A stretch of DNA of 64,000 nucleotides from Clostridium cylindrosporum DSM 605 (GTDB taxonomy: Bacteria; Bacillota; Clostridia; Clostridiales; Caloramatoraceae). Both the position numbers and the translations under genes were made by a program. Shown here piece by piece: positions 37,097 to 46,074 of the stretch. The stretch lies in assembly GCF_001047375.1 (NCBI RefSeq), contig NZ_LFVU01000027.1:372001-436000 (forward strand), given 5' to 3'. Under the pieces are notes generated by a model. It did no database searches and had not been told where the DNA came from. It saw only the letters and a program-made list of their open reading frames with translations. Positions within the stretch are counted from its first letter, which is position 1, and every line of letters starts with the position of its first letter.

Positions 37097-37693
37097 ATGG
37101 GAAAATTTTATGCTGTTAGGAAAGGTAGAGAAACAGGTATATTTAATACATGGAATGAATGTCAAGAAAAGATAAAGGGGTTTTCAGGAGCAGAATATAA
37201 AAGTTTTAAGAGTATAGAGGAGGCAAAAGAATATATAAATCAGAACCATAAAGTAGATTTTGATACTAATGAAGATTTTGTTGTAGCATATGTTGATGGT
37301 AGTTATGAGGATTCAATAAAAAAGTATGGTTCAGGTGTACTTTTGTTGAAGGAAGGAACTATAATTAAAGAAGAAAGTTTTGGGGGAGACGAGGAAGAGT
37401 TAGTCTCTATGAGAAATGTGGCAGGTGAAATAAAAGCCGCAGAGTTTGCAATGAATTATTGTATAGATAACGGCTATAATAGATTGATTATTTACTATGA
37501 CTATGCAGGAATTGAAAATTGGTGTACAGGCTCATGGAAGGCAGGAAAAGAAGGTACAATTAAATATAAAGAAAATTATAATAACATGTTAAGTAAAGGC
37601 TTAAAAGTACAGTTTAGGAAGGTTAAAGCCCATTCTGGTGATAAATTTAATGATATGGCAGACCTTCTAGCTAAAAAGGGAGTTATAAGCTAG
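37097..37693 (+). CDS. rnhA: Ribonuclease H1 with hybrid-binding domain
   Basis: A 198-residue RNase H: residues 2-48 form the N-terminal hybrid-binding (viroplasmin-like) domain (KFYAVRKGRETGIFNTWNEC), and about 62-195 the catalytic domain with the acidic tetrad in YVDGSY, AGEIKAAEFA, IIYYDYAGIENW and the final DMADLLAKKG. It removes RNA from RNA-DNA hybrids. The start is ATG after AAAAGGAGAATAGT. A perfect 35-bp inverted repeat begins 5 bases after the stop. Confidence 0.94.
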   Translation: MGKFYAVRKGRETGIFNTWNECQEKIKGFSGAEYKSFKSIEEAKEYINQNHKVDFDTNEDFVVAYVDGSYEDSIKKYGSGVLLLKEGTIIKEESFGGDEEELVSMRNVAGEIKAAEFAMNYCIDNGYNRLIIYYDYAGIENWCTGSWKAGKEGTIKYKENYNNMLSKGLKVQFRKVKAHSGDKFNDMADLLAKKGVIS

Positions 37694-37697
37694 TATT

Positions 37698-37774
37698 TAA
37701 ATATGTAAACCCATATAAAAAAATTACTTTAGAAGATAACTAAAGTAATTTTTTTATATGGGTTTACATATTTA
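37698..37774. repeat. Perfect 35-bp inverted repeat (long hairpin)
   Basis: Left arm 37698-37732 and right arm 37740-37774 are exact reverse complements (35 bp, no mismatch) around loop AAGATAA. The arms contain an A7/T7 tract and TGTAAACCCATATA. It may act as a bidirectional terminator or RNA-stabilising hairpin for the RNase H gene, or be a small repeat element. No target-site duplication is obvious. Confidence 0.9.
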
Positions 37775-37873
37775 TAGAGTAGAACAATTTTAAAGGGTGG
37801 AATTTAGTAAATTTATAAATCTTATAATAACTAAAGAAATATTAAATTAAGATTTCAGGAAAAGGTGATAATA

Positions 37874-39175
37874 TTGAAAAGAATGAATAGATTAATGTTT
37901 ACTATATGTATGATCATGTTGTTTATATCAGTTGGTTTTAGCTTTACAGGTCAAGGAGATAATTACAACAGTAAAGCTAAAAAAACAGATAGAAAAACCA
38001 TAGCTGTTGTAGGAGATATGAACTACCCTCCCTATGAATATATAAAAGAAGATGGCTCATATACTGGTTTTAATGTAGATATAGTGAAAAAAATATCACA
38101 AGTTAAAGGGTTTCATATTGAAATAATCCCAATGACTTGGGAAAAGGCTGTGAAATCACTAGAAAACAGACAAGTTAACATTATTCAAGGTATGATACCT
38201 AGTGGAGATCGAAGTAAGAAGTTTATATTTTCAAAGCCTATCCTTGAAAATGATTATGTGATATTTACCTTAAAAAATAATAATATAATTGAATCTGTTA
38301 TTGATTTAAAGGGAAGAAAAGTTTCATATCAATTATCTGACCTTGCAGAAGAGGTTTTATCATCTGTTGATGCTATTCGTATTGGGAAAGAAAATCAAAG
38401 GGATGCTATTCAATTGCTATTGGATAAGAAGGTAGATGCCTTTGTTGGTAATAAGCTTACTGGAATGTACTATCTTCAGAAAATAAACTCTTTAAACAAA
38501 GTAAAAGTTCAAGGAAGTCCTCTTCTTAAGAATAATTACTCTATTGCAGCAAACCAAGAAGATAAAGAAATTATTGACACTATTAATGAAGGAATTGAAG
38601 AGTTAAAAGAGAGTGGAGAATATGAAAAGATATATGATAAGTGGTTTGGAAGTTTGTTTGAGGAAGATAGCGGTATTTTACGAATAGCACTTGGGATACT
38701 ATTTGTAGTTTTTGTTATAACAATGATTGTAATTTTTATAGTGGCTTTTTACAATGAAAAACTTAGAAAGAAATTTGATAAAATTGTATGTGAAAAGGAT
38801 GAAATTGCTGAAGCGTTAGATAGATATCAAGAAGAACTTTTATCAACTAGAATGATAATAGATAATCTTATAGATAATAGTGATTTTGGTATTTTGATTT
38901 TTGATACAAATGGTATACTAAGAAAATATAATACTATAACTAAGCAAGTGATTAAAGAATCTATAAGAGTAGGTGATACCTGGGAGAGTTTAAATTTAGT
39001 AGATATTATGGGTATGGACCTTGAAGATTCTGTTGGTTTAGATAGCTTTTCAAAAGAAGTAAAAATGCTTGTAAATAATCATGTATGCCTTTTTAATATA
39101 AATATGATGACAATAAGAAATGTTGAAAAAAATGAAAATTTAGGATGGATGCTACAAATAAAGAAGCTAAGTTAA
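37874..39175 (+). CDS. Membrane sensor-like protein: SBP_bac_3, TM, PAS
   Basis: A 433-residue protein: N-terminal signal (about 1-25), an extracellular amino-acid-binding-like SBP_bac_3 domain (about 45-265; IAVVGDMNYPPYEYIKEDGS, GFNVDIVKKI, YDKWFGSL), one membrane helix (about 272-295), a coiled coil, and a PAS-like domain (about 335-433, ILIFDTNGILRKYN). No kinase, GGDEF, EAL or methyl-accepting output domain follows. SBP domains of this type bind amino acids or related ligands. The TTG at 37874 follows AAAGGTGAT; an ATG at 37883 is possible. The stop codon lies in its terminator loop. Function is unproven. Confidence 0.8.
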   Translation: MKRMNRLMFTICMIMLFISVGFSFTGQGDNYNSKAKKTDRKTIAVVGDMNYPPYEYIKEDGSYTGFNVDIVKKISQVKGFHIEIIPMTWEKAVKSLENRQVNIIQGMIPSGDRSKKFIFSKPILENDYVIFTLKNNNIIESVIDLKGRKVSYQLSDLAEEVLSSVDAIRIGKENQRDAIQLLLDKKVDAFVGNKLTGMYYLQKINSLNKVKVQGSPLLKNNYSIAANQEDKEIIDTINEGIEELKESGEYEKIYDKWFGSLFEEDSGILRIALGILFVVFVITMIVIFIVAFYNEKLRKKFDKIVCEKDEIAEALDRYQEELLSTRMIIDNLIDNSDFGILIFDTNGILRKYNTITKQVIKESIRVGDTWESLNLVDIMGMDLEDSVGLDSFSKEVKMLVNNHVCLFNINMMTIRNVEKNENLGWMLQIKKLS

Positions 39176-39188
39176 TTAGCTTCTTTTT
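39161..39188 (+). terminator. Intrinsic terminator overlapping the SBP-PAS gene end
   Basis: AAGAAGCTAA (39161-39170), loop GTTAA, TTAGCTTCTT (39176-39185), then TTT. The left arm encodes the last residues and the TAA stop is in the loop. Confidence 0.92.
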
Positions 39189-39308
39189 AATTTTTTGATA
39201 TTCTAATATAATAGTTAATTTTATGACATTCATTTATATAAGTAATTAGAACACTACCCATTATTAGAAAAAACTGTGAGTAATTACATAGCATTTTTGT
39301 AGGGGGTA

Positions 39309-39317
39309 TGATATAAT
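39309..39317 (+). promoter_or_regulatory. Extended -10 promoter of the PFOR gene
   Basis: TGATATAAT (39309-39317) fits TGn-TATAAT. The -35 region (TAGCAT or ATAGCA) is poor, so the extended -10 may compensate or an activator may help. The leader is about 90 bases and very AT-rich. Confidence 0.5.
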
Positions 39318-39411
39318 TAATAATAATTATTAACACATTATTAAAATTAACAAAAATTAAAAGGTTTTATATGTTTTTATTAATTTTTTATTAAGAAAGA
39401 AGGTAAATAAA

Positions 39412-42400
39412 TTGAGTAAAATCATGAAAACAATAGATGGTAATGAGGCAGCTGCATACGTTTCATACGCATTTACTGAAGCTGCGGCCATATATCCTAT
39501 AACTCCTTCATCTACAATGGCAGAGCATGTTGATGAATGGAGTTCTCGAGGCAAGAAAAATATATTTGGTAAGGAAGTAAAAGTTGTTGAAATGCAATCA
39601 GAAGCTGGTGCTGCTGCAACTGTTCATGGATCACTCCAAAGTGGAGCCTTAACTACTACATATACAGCATCACAGGGTCTTTTACTTATGATTCCTAATA
39701 TGTATAAAATGGCAGGAGAGCTTTTACCTGCTGTATTCCATGTAAGTGCTAGAGCAATTGCTGCACATGCACTTTCTATCTTTGGTGATCACCAAGATGT
39801 TATGGCTGCTAGACAAACAGGATTTTCAATGCTTTGTTCAAATAATCCACAAGAAGCTATGGATCTTGCTGCGGTAACACATCTTTCAGCAATAAAGGGA
39901 AGTCTTCCTTTTATACATTTTTTTGATGGTTTTAGAACATCACATGAAATTCAAAAAATAAATTGTATTGATTATAGTGATTTAGAAAGTCTACTTGATA
40001 AGGATGCCCTACAAAACTTTAGGAATAGAGCACTTTCTCCGGATTCCCCAGCAACCCGTGGAACAGCCCAAAATCCGGATATATATTTCCAAGGAAGAGA
40101 AGCTTCTAATGTATTTTATAATAATATCCCTTCAATTGTTGAAGATTATATGGATAAGATTTATAAAGTTACAGGTAGAAAGTATGGGCTATTCGACTAT
40201 TATGGTGACGAAAATGCAGATAGAGTAATTGTAGCTATGGGATCGGTATGTGATACCATAGAAGAAACGATAGATCATCTAATTTCAAAAGGCGAAAAGG
40301 TTGGACTTGTTAAAGTTAGATTATTCAGACCTTTTTCAGTTAAGCATCTTTTAGAGGTTATTCCAACGTCAGCTAAGAAAATAGCTGTTCTTGATAGAAC
40401 AAAGGAGCCAGGGTCACTTGGAGAACCATTGTTTGAAGATATTAGAAGTGCATTATACGACCTAGACTCAAGACCTATTATTGTAGGTGGAAGATATGGA
40501 CTTGGCTCTAAGGAAACGACACCAGGACAAATAATTTCAGTATTTAAAAATTTAGAAAATGAAAAACCTAAAAATGGTTTTACAATAGGTATTGTTGATG
40601 ATGTTACTAATACATCACTTTCTGTAGAAGAAGAGATTGACGTTATTGGAGACTCCATAAAGTCATGTAAGTTCTTTGGACTTGGTTCTGACGGAACAGT
40701 TGGTGCAAATAAAAGTGCTATTAAGATAATTGGTGACAATACAGACCTTTATGCTCAAGGATATTTCTCATATGATTCTAAAAAATCAGGTGGTATAACG
40801 GTTTCACATTTAAGATTTGGAAGTAGACAAATAAAAGCACCATATCTAATTGTTAATGCTGACTTTATTGCTTGCCATCAACCTTCATATATCTATAAGT
40901 ATGATTTACTAGAAGGTATAAAAGAAGGGGGAACATTCCTTCTTAACTGTCCTTGGAGTTTGGACAAGCTTGAAAGAAAACTTAATAATAAGATAAAAAG
41001 GGAACTTGCAAGAAAGAAGGTTAACTTCTACGTTATCAATGCTGCGGATATTGCAGAAAAAGTTGGACTAGGTAGAAGAATAAACATGGTAATGCAAGCT
41101 GCATTTTTTAATCTTGCTAATATAATTCCAATAGAGGATGCTGTTAAGTATCTTAAGGAAGCTGTAGTTAAAAACTATGGTCTTAAGGGAGAAAAGATAG
41201 TTAACATGAATCACGAAGCAATAGATATGGGTGTTAACTCTATACATAAAGTAGAAGTTAAAGAAGCTTGGTTAAGCCTTGAAGATGAAGAGGTAAATGA
41301 AAATAAGCCAGAATTCATTAAAAATATACTAGAACCAATGAATGCACTTAAGGGAGATAACCTTTCAGTTAGTGCATTTAGTGGTAGAGAAGATGGGACA
41401 TTCCCACATGGTACTTCTGCGTATGAAAAAAGATATATTGCAAAATATGTTCCTGAATGGGTACCAGAAAACTGTATTCAATGTAATCAATGTTCATTTG
41501 TATGTCCTCATGCTGTTATTAGACCATTTTTACTTGATGAAAATGAGGTTAATAACTCCCCAGAAGGATTTAAGAATAGAAAGGCACTGGGTGGGAAGAA
41601 TGTAGAAGGACTTGATTTCAGTATTAATATTAGTATTGCTGACTGTACAGGATGTACAAACTGTGTTGTTGCTTGTCCTGCTAAAGAAAAAGCACTAGTT
41701 ATGAAGCCAATAGATTCTCAAATGCAAGAACAGGAAAACTTTGAGTATGCATTAAGTCTTTCTGATAAGAAGAACCCTATGTCAAAGGGAACAGTAAAGG
41801 GTAGTCAATTTAGTAAACCTTTATTTGAGTTCTCAGGTGCCTGTGCAGGATGTGGTGAAACACCATATGTTAAGCTTATAACTCAGCTATTTGGAGATAG
41901 AATGATGATTGCAAATGCAACTGGATGTTCATCAATATACGGTGCTAGTGCTCCATCGACTCCATATACAACAAATAGTTGTGGACAAGGACCAGCATGG
42001 GCGAATTCATTATTTGAAGATAATGCAGAATATGGACTTGGAATGCATGTTGCAGCTGAAGCTATAAGAGATAGAGTAAAAGATAGTGTAGAAGAACTTT
42101 ACTCTAAGGTTACTTCTGATGAGTATAAAGATATTATAAAAAATTATATTGATAATTTTGATAATAAAGAAGTTACTAGAGAAGTATCAGATAGACTTAT
42201 AGATGTTTTGCAAAATATTCAAAGGGAAGATTCTTCAGAAAAAACATTAGCTGAAGAGATATTAAGATTTAAGAAGTATCTAGTTAAAAGATCTCAATGG
42301 ATGATAGGTGGAGATGGATGGGCTTATGATATAGGCTATGGTGGTCTTGATCATGTTCTAGCTTCAGGAAATGATATAAATGTTCTTGTACTTGATACAG

Positions 42401-42939
42401 AAGTTTATTCAAATACTGGGGGACAATCTTCAAAGTCAACACCAACTGCAGCAATTGCTCAATTTGCCGCATCAGGTAAAAAGACTAAGAAAAAAGACTT
42501 AGGTCTTATGGCTATGTCATATGGTTATGTTTATGTAGCTCAAGTAGCTTTAGGCGCTGATAAGAATCAATTGATGAAAGCTATTACTGAAGCTGAAAGC
42601 TATAACGGACCATCACTTGTTATTGCTTACTCACCGTGTATTAATCAAGGAATAAAGGCTGGTATGGAAAAGTCCCTTGAGGAGTCTAAAAAAGCAGTAG
42701 AATCAGGTTATTGGCATCTTTATAGATATAATCCAATTCTAAAGGAAAATGGCAAAAATCCATTCCAATTAGATTCAAAGGAACCAACAGCTAATCTTCG
42801 AGACTTTTTAATGGGAGAAGTAAGATACTCTTCACTAATAAAGGTTAAACCTGATTTAGCAGAAACTCTTTTCCAAAAGGCAGAAAAAGATATGGAAGAA
42901 AAGTATTCTTATTATAAAAAATTATCTATGTTAGATTAA
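39412..42939 (+). CDS. nifJ: Pyruvate:ferredoxin (flavodoxin) oxidoreductase
   Basis: PFOR oxidises pyruvate to acetyl-CoA and CO2 and reduces ferredoxin, the central step of anaerobic pyruvate metabolism. The 1175-residue single-chain enzyme has the N-terminal pyrimidine-binding domain (YPITPSSTMAEHVDEWS), a CoA-binding domain II, the gamma domain, two 4Fe-4S ferredoxin motifs (CIQCNQCSFVCP and CTGCTNCVVACP), and the TPP/PP domain with CAGCGETPYVKL, GGDGWAYDIGYGG and NTGGQSSK. The start is TTG at 39412 after GAAGGTAAATAAA; an ATG at 39424 is the alternative. A terminator follows. Confidence 0.98.
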   Translation: MSKIMKTIDGNEAAAYVSYAFTEAAAIYPITPSSTMAEHVDEWSSRGKKNIFGKEVKVVEMQSEAGAAATVHGSLQSGALTTTYTASQGLLLMIPNMYKMAGELLPAVFHVSARAIAAHALSIFGDHQDVMAARQTGFSMLCSNNPQEAMDLAAVTHLSAIKGSLPFIHFFDGFRTSHEIQKINCIDYSDLESLLDKDALQNFRNRALSPDSPATRGTAQNPDIYFQGREASNVFYNNIPSIVEDYMDKIYKVTGRKYGLFDYYGDENADRVIVAMGSVCDTIEETIDHLISKGEKVGLVKVRLFRPFSVKHLLEVIPTSAKKIAVLDRTKEPGSLGEPLFEDIRSALYDLDSRPIIVGGRYGLGSKETTPGQIISVFKNLENEKPKNGFTIGIVDDVTNTSLSVEEEIDVIGDSIKSCKFFGLGSDGTVGANKSAIKIIGDNTDLYAQGYFSYDSKKSGGITVSHLRFGSRQIKAPYLIVNADFIACHQPSYIYKYDLLEGIKEGGTFLLNCPWSLDKLERKLNNKIKRELARKKVNFYVINAADIAEKVGLGRRINMVMQAAFFNLANIIPIEDAVKYLKEAVVKNYGLKGEKIVNMNHEAIDMGVNSIHKVEVKEAWLSLEDEEVNENKPEFIKNILEPMNALKGDNLSVSAFSGREDGTFPHGTSAYEKRYIAKYVPEWVPENCIQCNQCSFVCPHAVIRPFLLDENEVNNSPEGFKNRKALGGKNVEGLDFSINISIADCTGCTNCVVACPAKEKALVMKPIDSQMQEQENFEYALSLSDKKNPMSKGTVKGSQFSKPLFEFSGACAGCGETPYVKLITQLFGDRMMIANATGCSSIYGASAPSTPYTTNSCGQGPAWANSLFEDNAEYGLGMHVAAEAIRDRVKDSVEELYSKVTSDEYKDIIKNYIDNFDNKEVTREVSDRLIDVLQNIQREDSSEKTLAEEILRFKKYLVKRSQWMIGGDGWAYDIGYGGLDHVLASGNDINVLVLDTEVYSNTGGQSSKSTPTAAIAQFAASGKKTKKKDLGLMAMSYGYVYVAQVALGADKNQLMKAITEAESYNGPSLVIAYSPCINQGIKAGMEKSLEESKKAVESGYWHLYRYNPILKENGKNPFQLDSKEPTANLRDFLMGEVRYSSLIKVKPDLAETLFQKAEKDMEEKYSYYKKLSMLD

Positions 42940-42951
42940 TATATAAATATT

Positions 42952-42989
42952 AAAAGAACTATTAGGGTATACCTTAATAGTTCTTTTTT
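42952..42989 (+). terminator. Intrinsic terminator of the PFOR gene
   Basis: AAAAGAACTATTA (42952-42964) pairs with TAATAGTTCTTTT (42975-42987), extended by GGG/CCT (one G-U), loop TATA, then a U-run. Confidence 0.92.
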
Positions 42990-43025
42990 ATGTAAAAATC
43001 TAAATAAATTAAATTTTATTTTGTT

Positions 43026-43055
43026 TTTACAATAATATGAAAAATTTGATATAAT
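43026..43055 (+). promoter_or_regulatory. Sigma-A-type promoter of the fapA-che operon
   Basis: TTTACA (43026-43031), 18 bases, TATAAT (43050-43055). The start near 43062 leaves a leader of about 130 bases before the first gene. I see no c-di-GMP riboswitch in it. Confidence 0.65.
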
Positions 43056-43194
43056 TTATTTAATAGGGTAAGTATATAAATTTATTTACTTGTTGGAAAA
43101 AATCATTATTTTTTAAAAGGTCTTAGGATAAATGCAGTTTTATTATCTTTATTTAATTTAGGGGTAACTTTTGAAATATATAGGGGGGATATTT

Positions 43195-45075
43195 ATGATT
43201 TATAAAGGTAAAACCATTGAAGAGGCTATAGGGTTAGCAGAAAAAAACTTGGGAATATCTAGAGATAAATTTTCCTTTAGTGTTACCGAAAAAAAAATAG
43301 GGCTTTTTAAAAAGGAAGTAGAAATAAGTGTTGAAAGTATATGTGAACTTTCTAAAGGAGAAATAAGAAATAAAAAGTTTGTTTTTTATAAAGGAGAAGG
43401 AAAGGTACTTTTGGTTCCTACTGAGGAAGTTTCAGTTTTTGTAAATGGACAAATAATTAATGAAAATACCTATGTAGGAGAAGATGATGAAGTAGAGTTT
43501 AAAGAAAAGAAAAAGGAATCTAAAAAGGGATTTGTTATAGATATAGACGAAAATGGGTTAGTAGCAAACCTAAAAATTACGTCAACACCGGAAGTTGTAT
43601 GTGATGTAAGTGAGCATGAAATGTCAAATACAATTATTATAAGAGGACAGGTTATAAGTACTGGAGAGCTAGATAAAATATCTCTTGATGAGATAAAGAA
43701 GGAATTACTAAATAAAGGGATAAAATATGGTGTTGATTTTAAAGCCATCGATAAAGCAATAGAAGCAGGATCTGGAGTAATAGCTAAGGGAAAAGAAACA
43801 GTTAAGTCTATAGATGATAAAATAATATACTTTTTTCAAGCTTATGAAAAAAGAAGTCCTATAGAAGTTAACGGTAAAGTCGATTATTACAGTATAGAAG
43901 AAATAGAGTGTGTAGAAAAGGGGAATGTTCTGGCAGAAATAGAAGAAGGTATAGAGGGTCAAAATGGAGTTGATGTATTTGGTAAAATACTTGAAGTAAG
44001 TAGAAAAAAGACAGCTTCGTTAAAGGTAGGACCTGGAGCTATTCTATCTGATGATAAGAAGAAAGTACTATCTCTAATAAGTGGTAAGCCAAGCTTAAAT
44101 GGGGAAAAGGTATGTGTTGTTCCGATTTTTCAAATAGACGGAGATGCGGATTTGAAAGTTGGAAATTTAGAGTTTGCTGGAGATATTGTAATCTCTGGAA
44201 GCGTAAAAGAAGGAATGAAAATTAGCTCCGGAGGTAATATTCAAATAGGTGGATCAGTTTTAGAGGCAAGTATTCACTCAAAGGGAGATATTAAAATTAG
44301 GGAGAACTTAATTGCATCACAACTTAAGGCGGGAAATGTTGAACTTAATGAGAAAAAGTATGTAGAAAATCTAAATAATATTAAGAACTTCTTGAAAGAG
44401 ATAGCGGAAGTTGTCGAAGAAATAAGAATGATAATGCCTAAGAAATATCAAGTATTATCACAAGCACAAATTCTTAAAAAGATAATTGATTCTAAATATA
44501 TTACGAAGAAGGCATATTTTAAAAGCTTAAAAGAAGAATATGTAAAATTGAAAATGAGTAATGAAATTACTATTTTATTTGATAAGTTTTTTAGAATATA
44601 CGATCTAGTTATGGATGAAAAAAATGTAGAAATTAAAACTATATCTGATTTTAACTTAGAACTTATAGAGTTTCTAGATAATTATGTCGTTGCAACTACT
44701 AGCGGGAACATTTACCTAAGTTATTCTCAAAACTCTAAAATATACTCTTCAGCAGATGTCTACATTAATGGTAAAGGTTGTTATTGTACCGATATTGAAG
44801 CAGAGGGTAAAATTGTTATTTCAGGGTATCCAGGAACATTTAGGTCAGGAGCTGTATATGGTAAAAAAGGGGTTTGCATTAAAGAAGTAGGAAGTAGTGC
44901 TGGAATAAAAAGTATTATAAAAACAGGAATTTATGGAGAAATAGAGGCTGAACTTATTTATCATAATACTTTGTTAGTAGTTGGTAATTTTAACTATTAT
45001 GTAGATGAGCCTATTAGAAAAGTAAAAGTATATATTAAAAATGGAGAATTGGCTGTAGAGAAATTTAAAGTTTAA
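43195..45075 (+). CDS. FapA family protein (DUF342) with N-terminal Jag_N domain
   Basis: A 626-residue protein. Residues 1-48 (YKGKTIEEAIGLAEKNLGIS, ending IGLFKKEVEISVE) match the Jag_N domain of KhpB/Jag RNA-binding proteins. The main part (about 110-620) is FapA/DUF342, a beta-helix polymerising-like domain with a central coiled coil (about 385-470). FapA is linked to flagellar and polarity functions in other bacteria; its role in clostridia is unknown. The ATG at 43195 follows TAGGGGGGATATTT. It is the first gene of the chemotaxis operon, 25 bases ahead of cheW. Confidence 0.85.
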   Translation: MIYKGKTIEEAIGLAEKNLGISRDKFSFSVTEKKIGLFKKEVEISVESICELSKGEIRNKKFVFYKGEGKVLLVPTEEVSVFVNGQIINENTYVGEDDEVEFKEKKKESKKGFVIDIDENGLVANLKITSTPEVVCDVSEHEMSNTIIIRGQVISTGELDKISLDEIKKELLNKGIKYGVDFKAIDKAIEAGSGVIAKGKETVKSIDDKIIYFFQAYEKRSPIEVNGKVDYYSIEEIECVEKGNVLAEIEEGIEGQNGVDVFGKILEVSRKKTASLKVGPGAILSDDKKKVLSLISGKPSLNGEKVCVVPIFQIDGDADLKVGNLEFAGDIVISGSVKEGMKISSGGNIQIGGSVLEASIHSKGDIKIRENLIASQLKAGNVELNEKKYVENLNNIKNFLKEIAEVVEEIRMIMPKKYQVLSQAQILKKIIDSKYITKKAYFKSLKEEYVKLKMSNEITILFDKFFRIYDLVMDEKNVEIKTISDFNLELIEFLDNYVVATTSGNIYLSYSQNSKIYSSADVYINGKGCYCTDIEAEGKIVISGYPGTFRSGAVYGKKGVCIKEVGSSAGIKSIIKTGIYGEIEAELIYHNTLLVVGNFNYYVDEPIRKVKVYIKNGELAVEKFKV

Positions 45076-45100
45076 GTTTGCTGTAGATGGAGGGAATAAT

Positions 45101-45547
45101 ATGAAAAGTTGTAAAGTAGTTATATTTAAAATTAATAATGAAGAGTATGCTGCTGATATTATGGAGGTTGAAAGGATTTTAGGTTATAGTGAGCCTACAA
45201 AGATACCAGATTCTCCGGATTATATAAAGGGAATTATTGATTATCATGATACAATACTTCCGATAATAGATATAAAGGAAAGATTTAATTTAAAAAATAC
45301 AGGATATAATGAAGAAAGTAAAATTATTGTTGTTAAAAGTGGAAATACCTGTGTAGGTTTAAGCGTAGATGCGGTTTTAGAGGTTATAGATATATTTGAA
45401 AATAAAATTGAATCTGCACCTGAAATAGCTAAAAGAGATTCTAATAAATATATTAAGTCTATTATTAATATAAATAATCGTATAATAGTATTCTTAGATA
45501 CTCATGCAATAGTTCAAAGTGAAGAATTAGTGTCTTTAAGTCAATAG
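45101..45547 (+). CDS. cheW: Chemotaxis coupling protein CheW (first copy)
   Basis: CheW couples receptors to CheA. This 148-residue protein has the CheW fold: KVVIFKINNEEYAADIMEVE, PDYIKGIIDYHDTILPIID and GLSVDAVLEVI. A second, shorter CheW lies at 50954. The start is ATG after TGGAGGGAATAAT. The strongly basic first residues (MKSCKVV) and longer C-terminus distinguish it from the second copy, so the two may couple different receptors. Confidence 0.94.
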   Translation: MKSCKVVIFKINNEEYAADIMEVERILGYSEPTKIPDSPDYIKGIIDYHDTILPIIDIKERFNLKNTGYNEESKIIVVKSGNTCVGLSVDAVLEVIDIFENKIESAPEIAKRDSNKYIKSIININNRIIVFLDTHAIVQSEELVSLSQ

Positions 45548-45582
45548 TTTTAAAGTATATATTTTAAAATGGAGAAGATAGT

Positions 45583-46071
45583 ATGGAAAAAAATGATATT
45601 AAAGTAGGAATCGGAGATCTAAATGTTGCACTGCCGCCAGATAAAATAATAACACTAGGTCTTGGATCCTGTGTAGGTATAGCTTTATACGATTCTATTA
45701 ATAAAATAGCAGGTCTTGCTCATATAATGTTACCAAATAGCAAAGGATTTACTAATCAATCTAATCCCTTAAAATTTGCAGATAAGGCAATACCTACTCT
45801 AATAGAAAGTATGATAAAAAAAGGTGCTAAAAAAAATTTTTTAAAAGCAAAGATTGCCGGCGGGGCCAGTATGTTTTCCTTTGGAGACAAAAGTTCTATA
45901 GCAGACATAGGAAATCGGAATGGATTATCTGTAAAAGAAATTTTATCTCAAATGAGCATCCCTATTTTATCTGAAGATTTAGGGGGAAATTCAGGTAGGA
46001 CAATGATAATAGAAGCTTCCGATGGAAAGGTTTTTATTAGAACAGTTGGTAAAGGGATGAAGGAGCTGTAA
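45583..46071 (+). CDS. cheD: Chemoreceptor glutamine deamidase CheD
   Basis: CheD deamidates receptor glutamines and is controlled by CheC. The 162-residue protein has the catalytic Cys30 in LGLGSCVGIALYD and His47 in LAHIMLP, a 17-residue spacing identical to the known T. maritima pair (Cys27-His44). GGASMF is also conserved. The start is ATG after ATGGAGAAGATAGT. Both cheD and cheC occur in this operon, as expected for the Bacillus-type adaptation system. Confidence 0.96.
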   Translation: MEKNDIKVGIGDLNVALPPDKIITLGLGSCVGIALYDSINKIAGLAHIMLPNSKGFTNQSNPLKFADKAIPTLIESMIKKGAKKNFLKAKIAGGASMFSFGDKSSIADIGNRNGLSVKEILSQMSIPILSEDLGGNSGRTMIIEASDGKVFIRTVGKGMKEL

Positions 46072-46074
46072 GTT

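Noticed and set aside
39335-39353. Rex operator upstream of PFOR
   Set aside because: TTATTAA and TTAACAA half-sites are present but separated by 2 bases, not the 4 of the Rex consensus, in very AT-rich sequence.
40275-40739. Long open frames on the minus strand inside dnaK, hrcA, PFOR and other genes
   Set aside because: They lie wholly within well-supported plus-strand genes, lack ribosome binding sites and give low-complexity Ser/Thr-rich translations typical of shadow frames.
42990-43194. c-di-GMP riboswitch in the leader of the motility operon
   Set aside because: The conserved core motifs of GEMM riboswitches were not seen here or before flgB; only AT-rich sequence is present.
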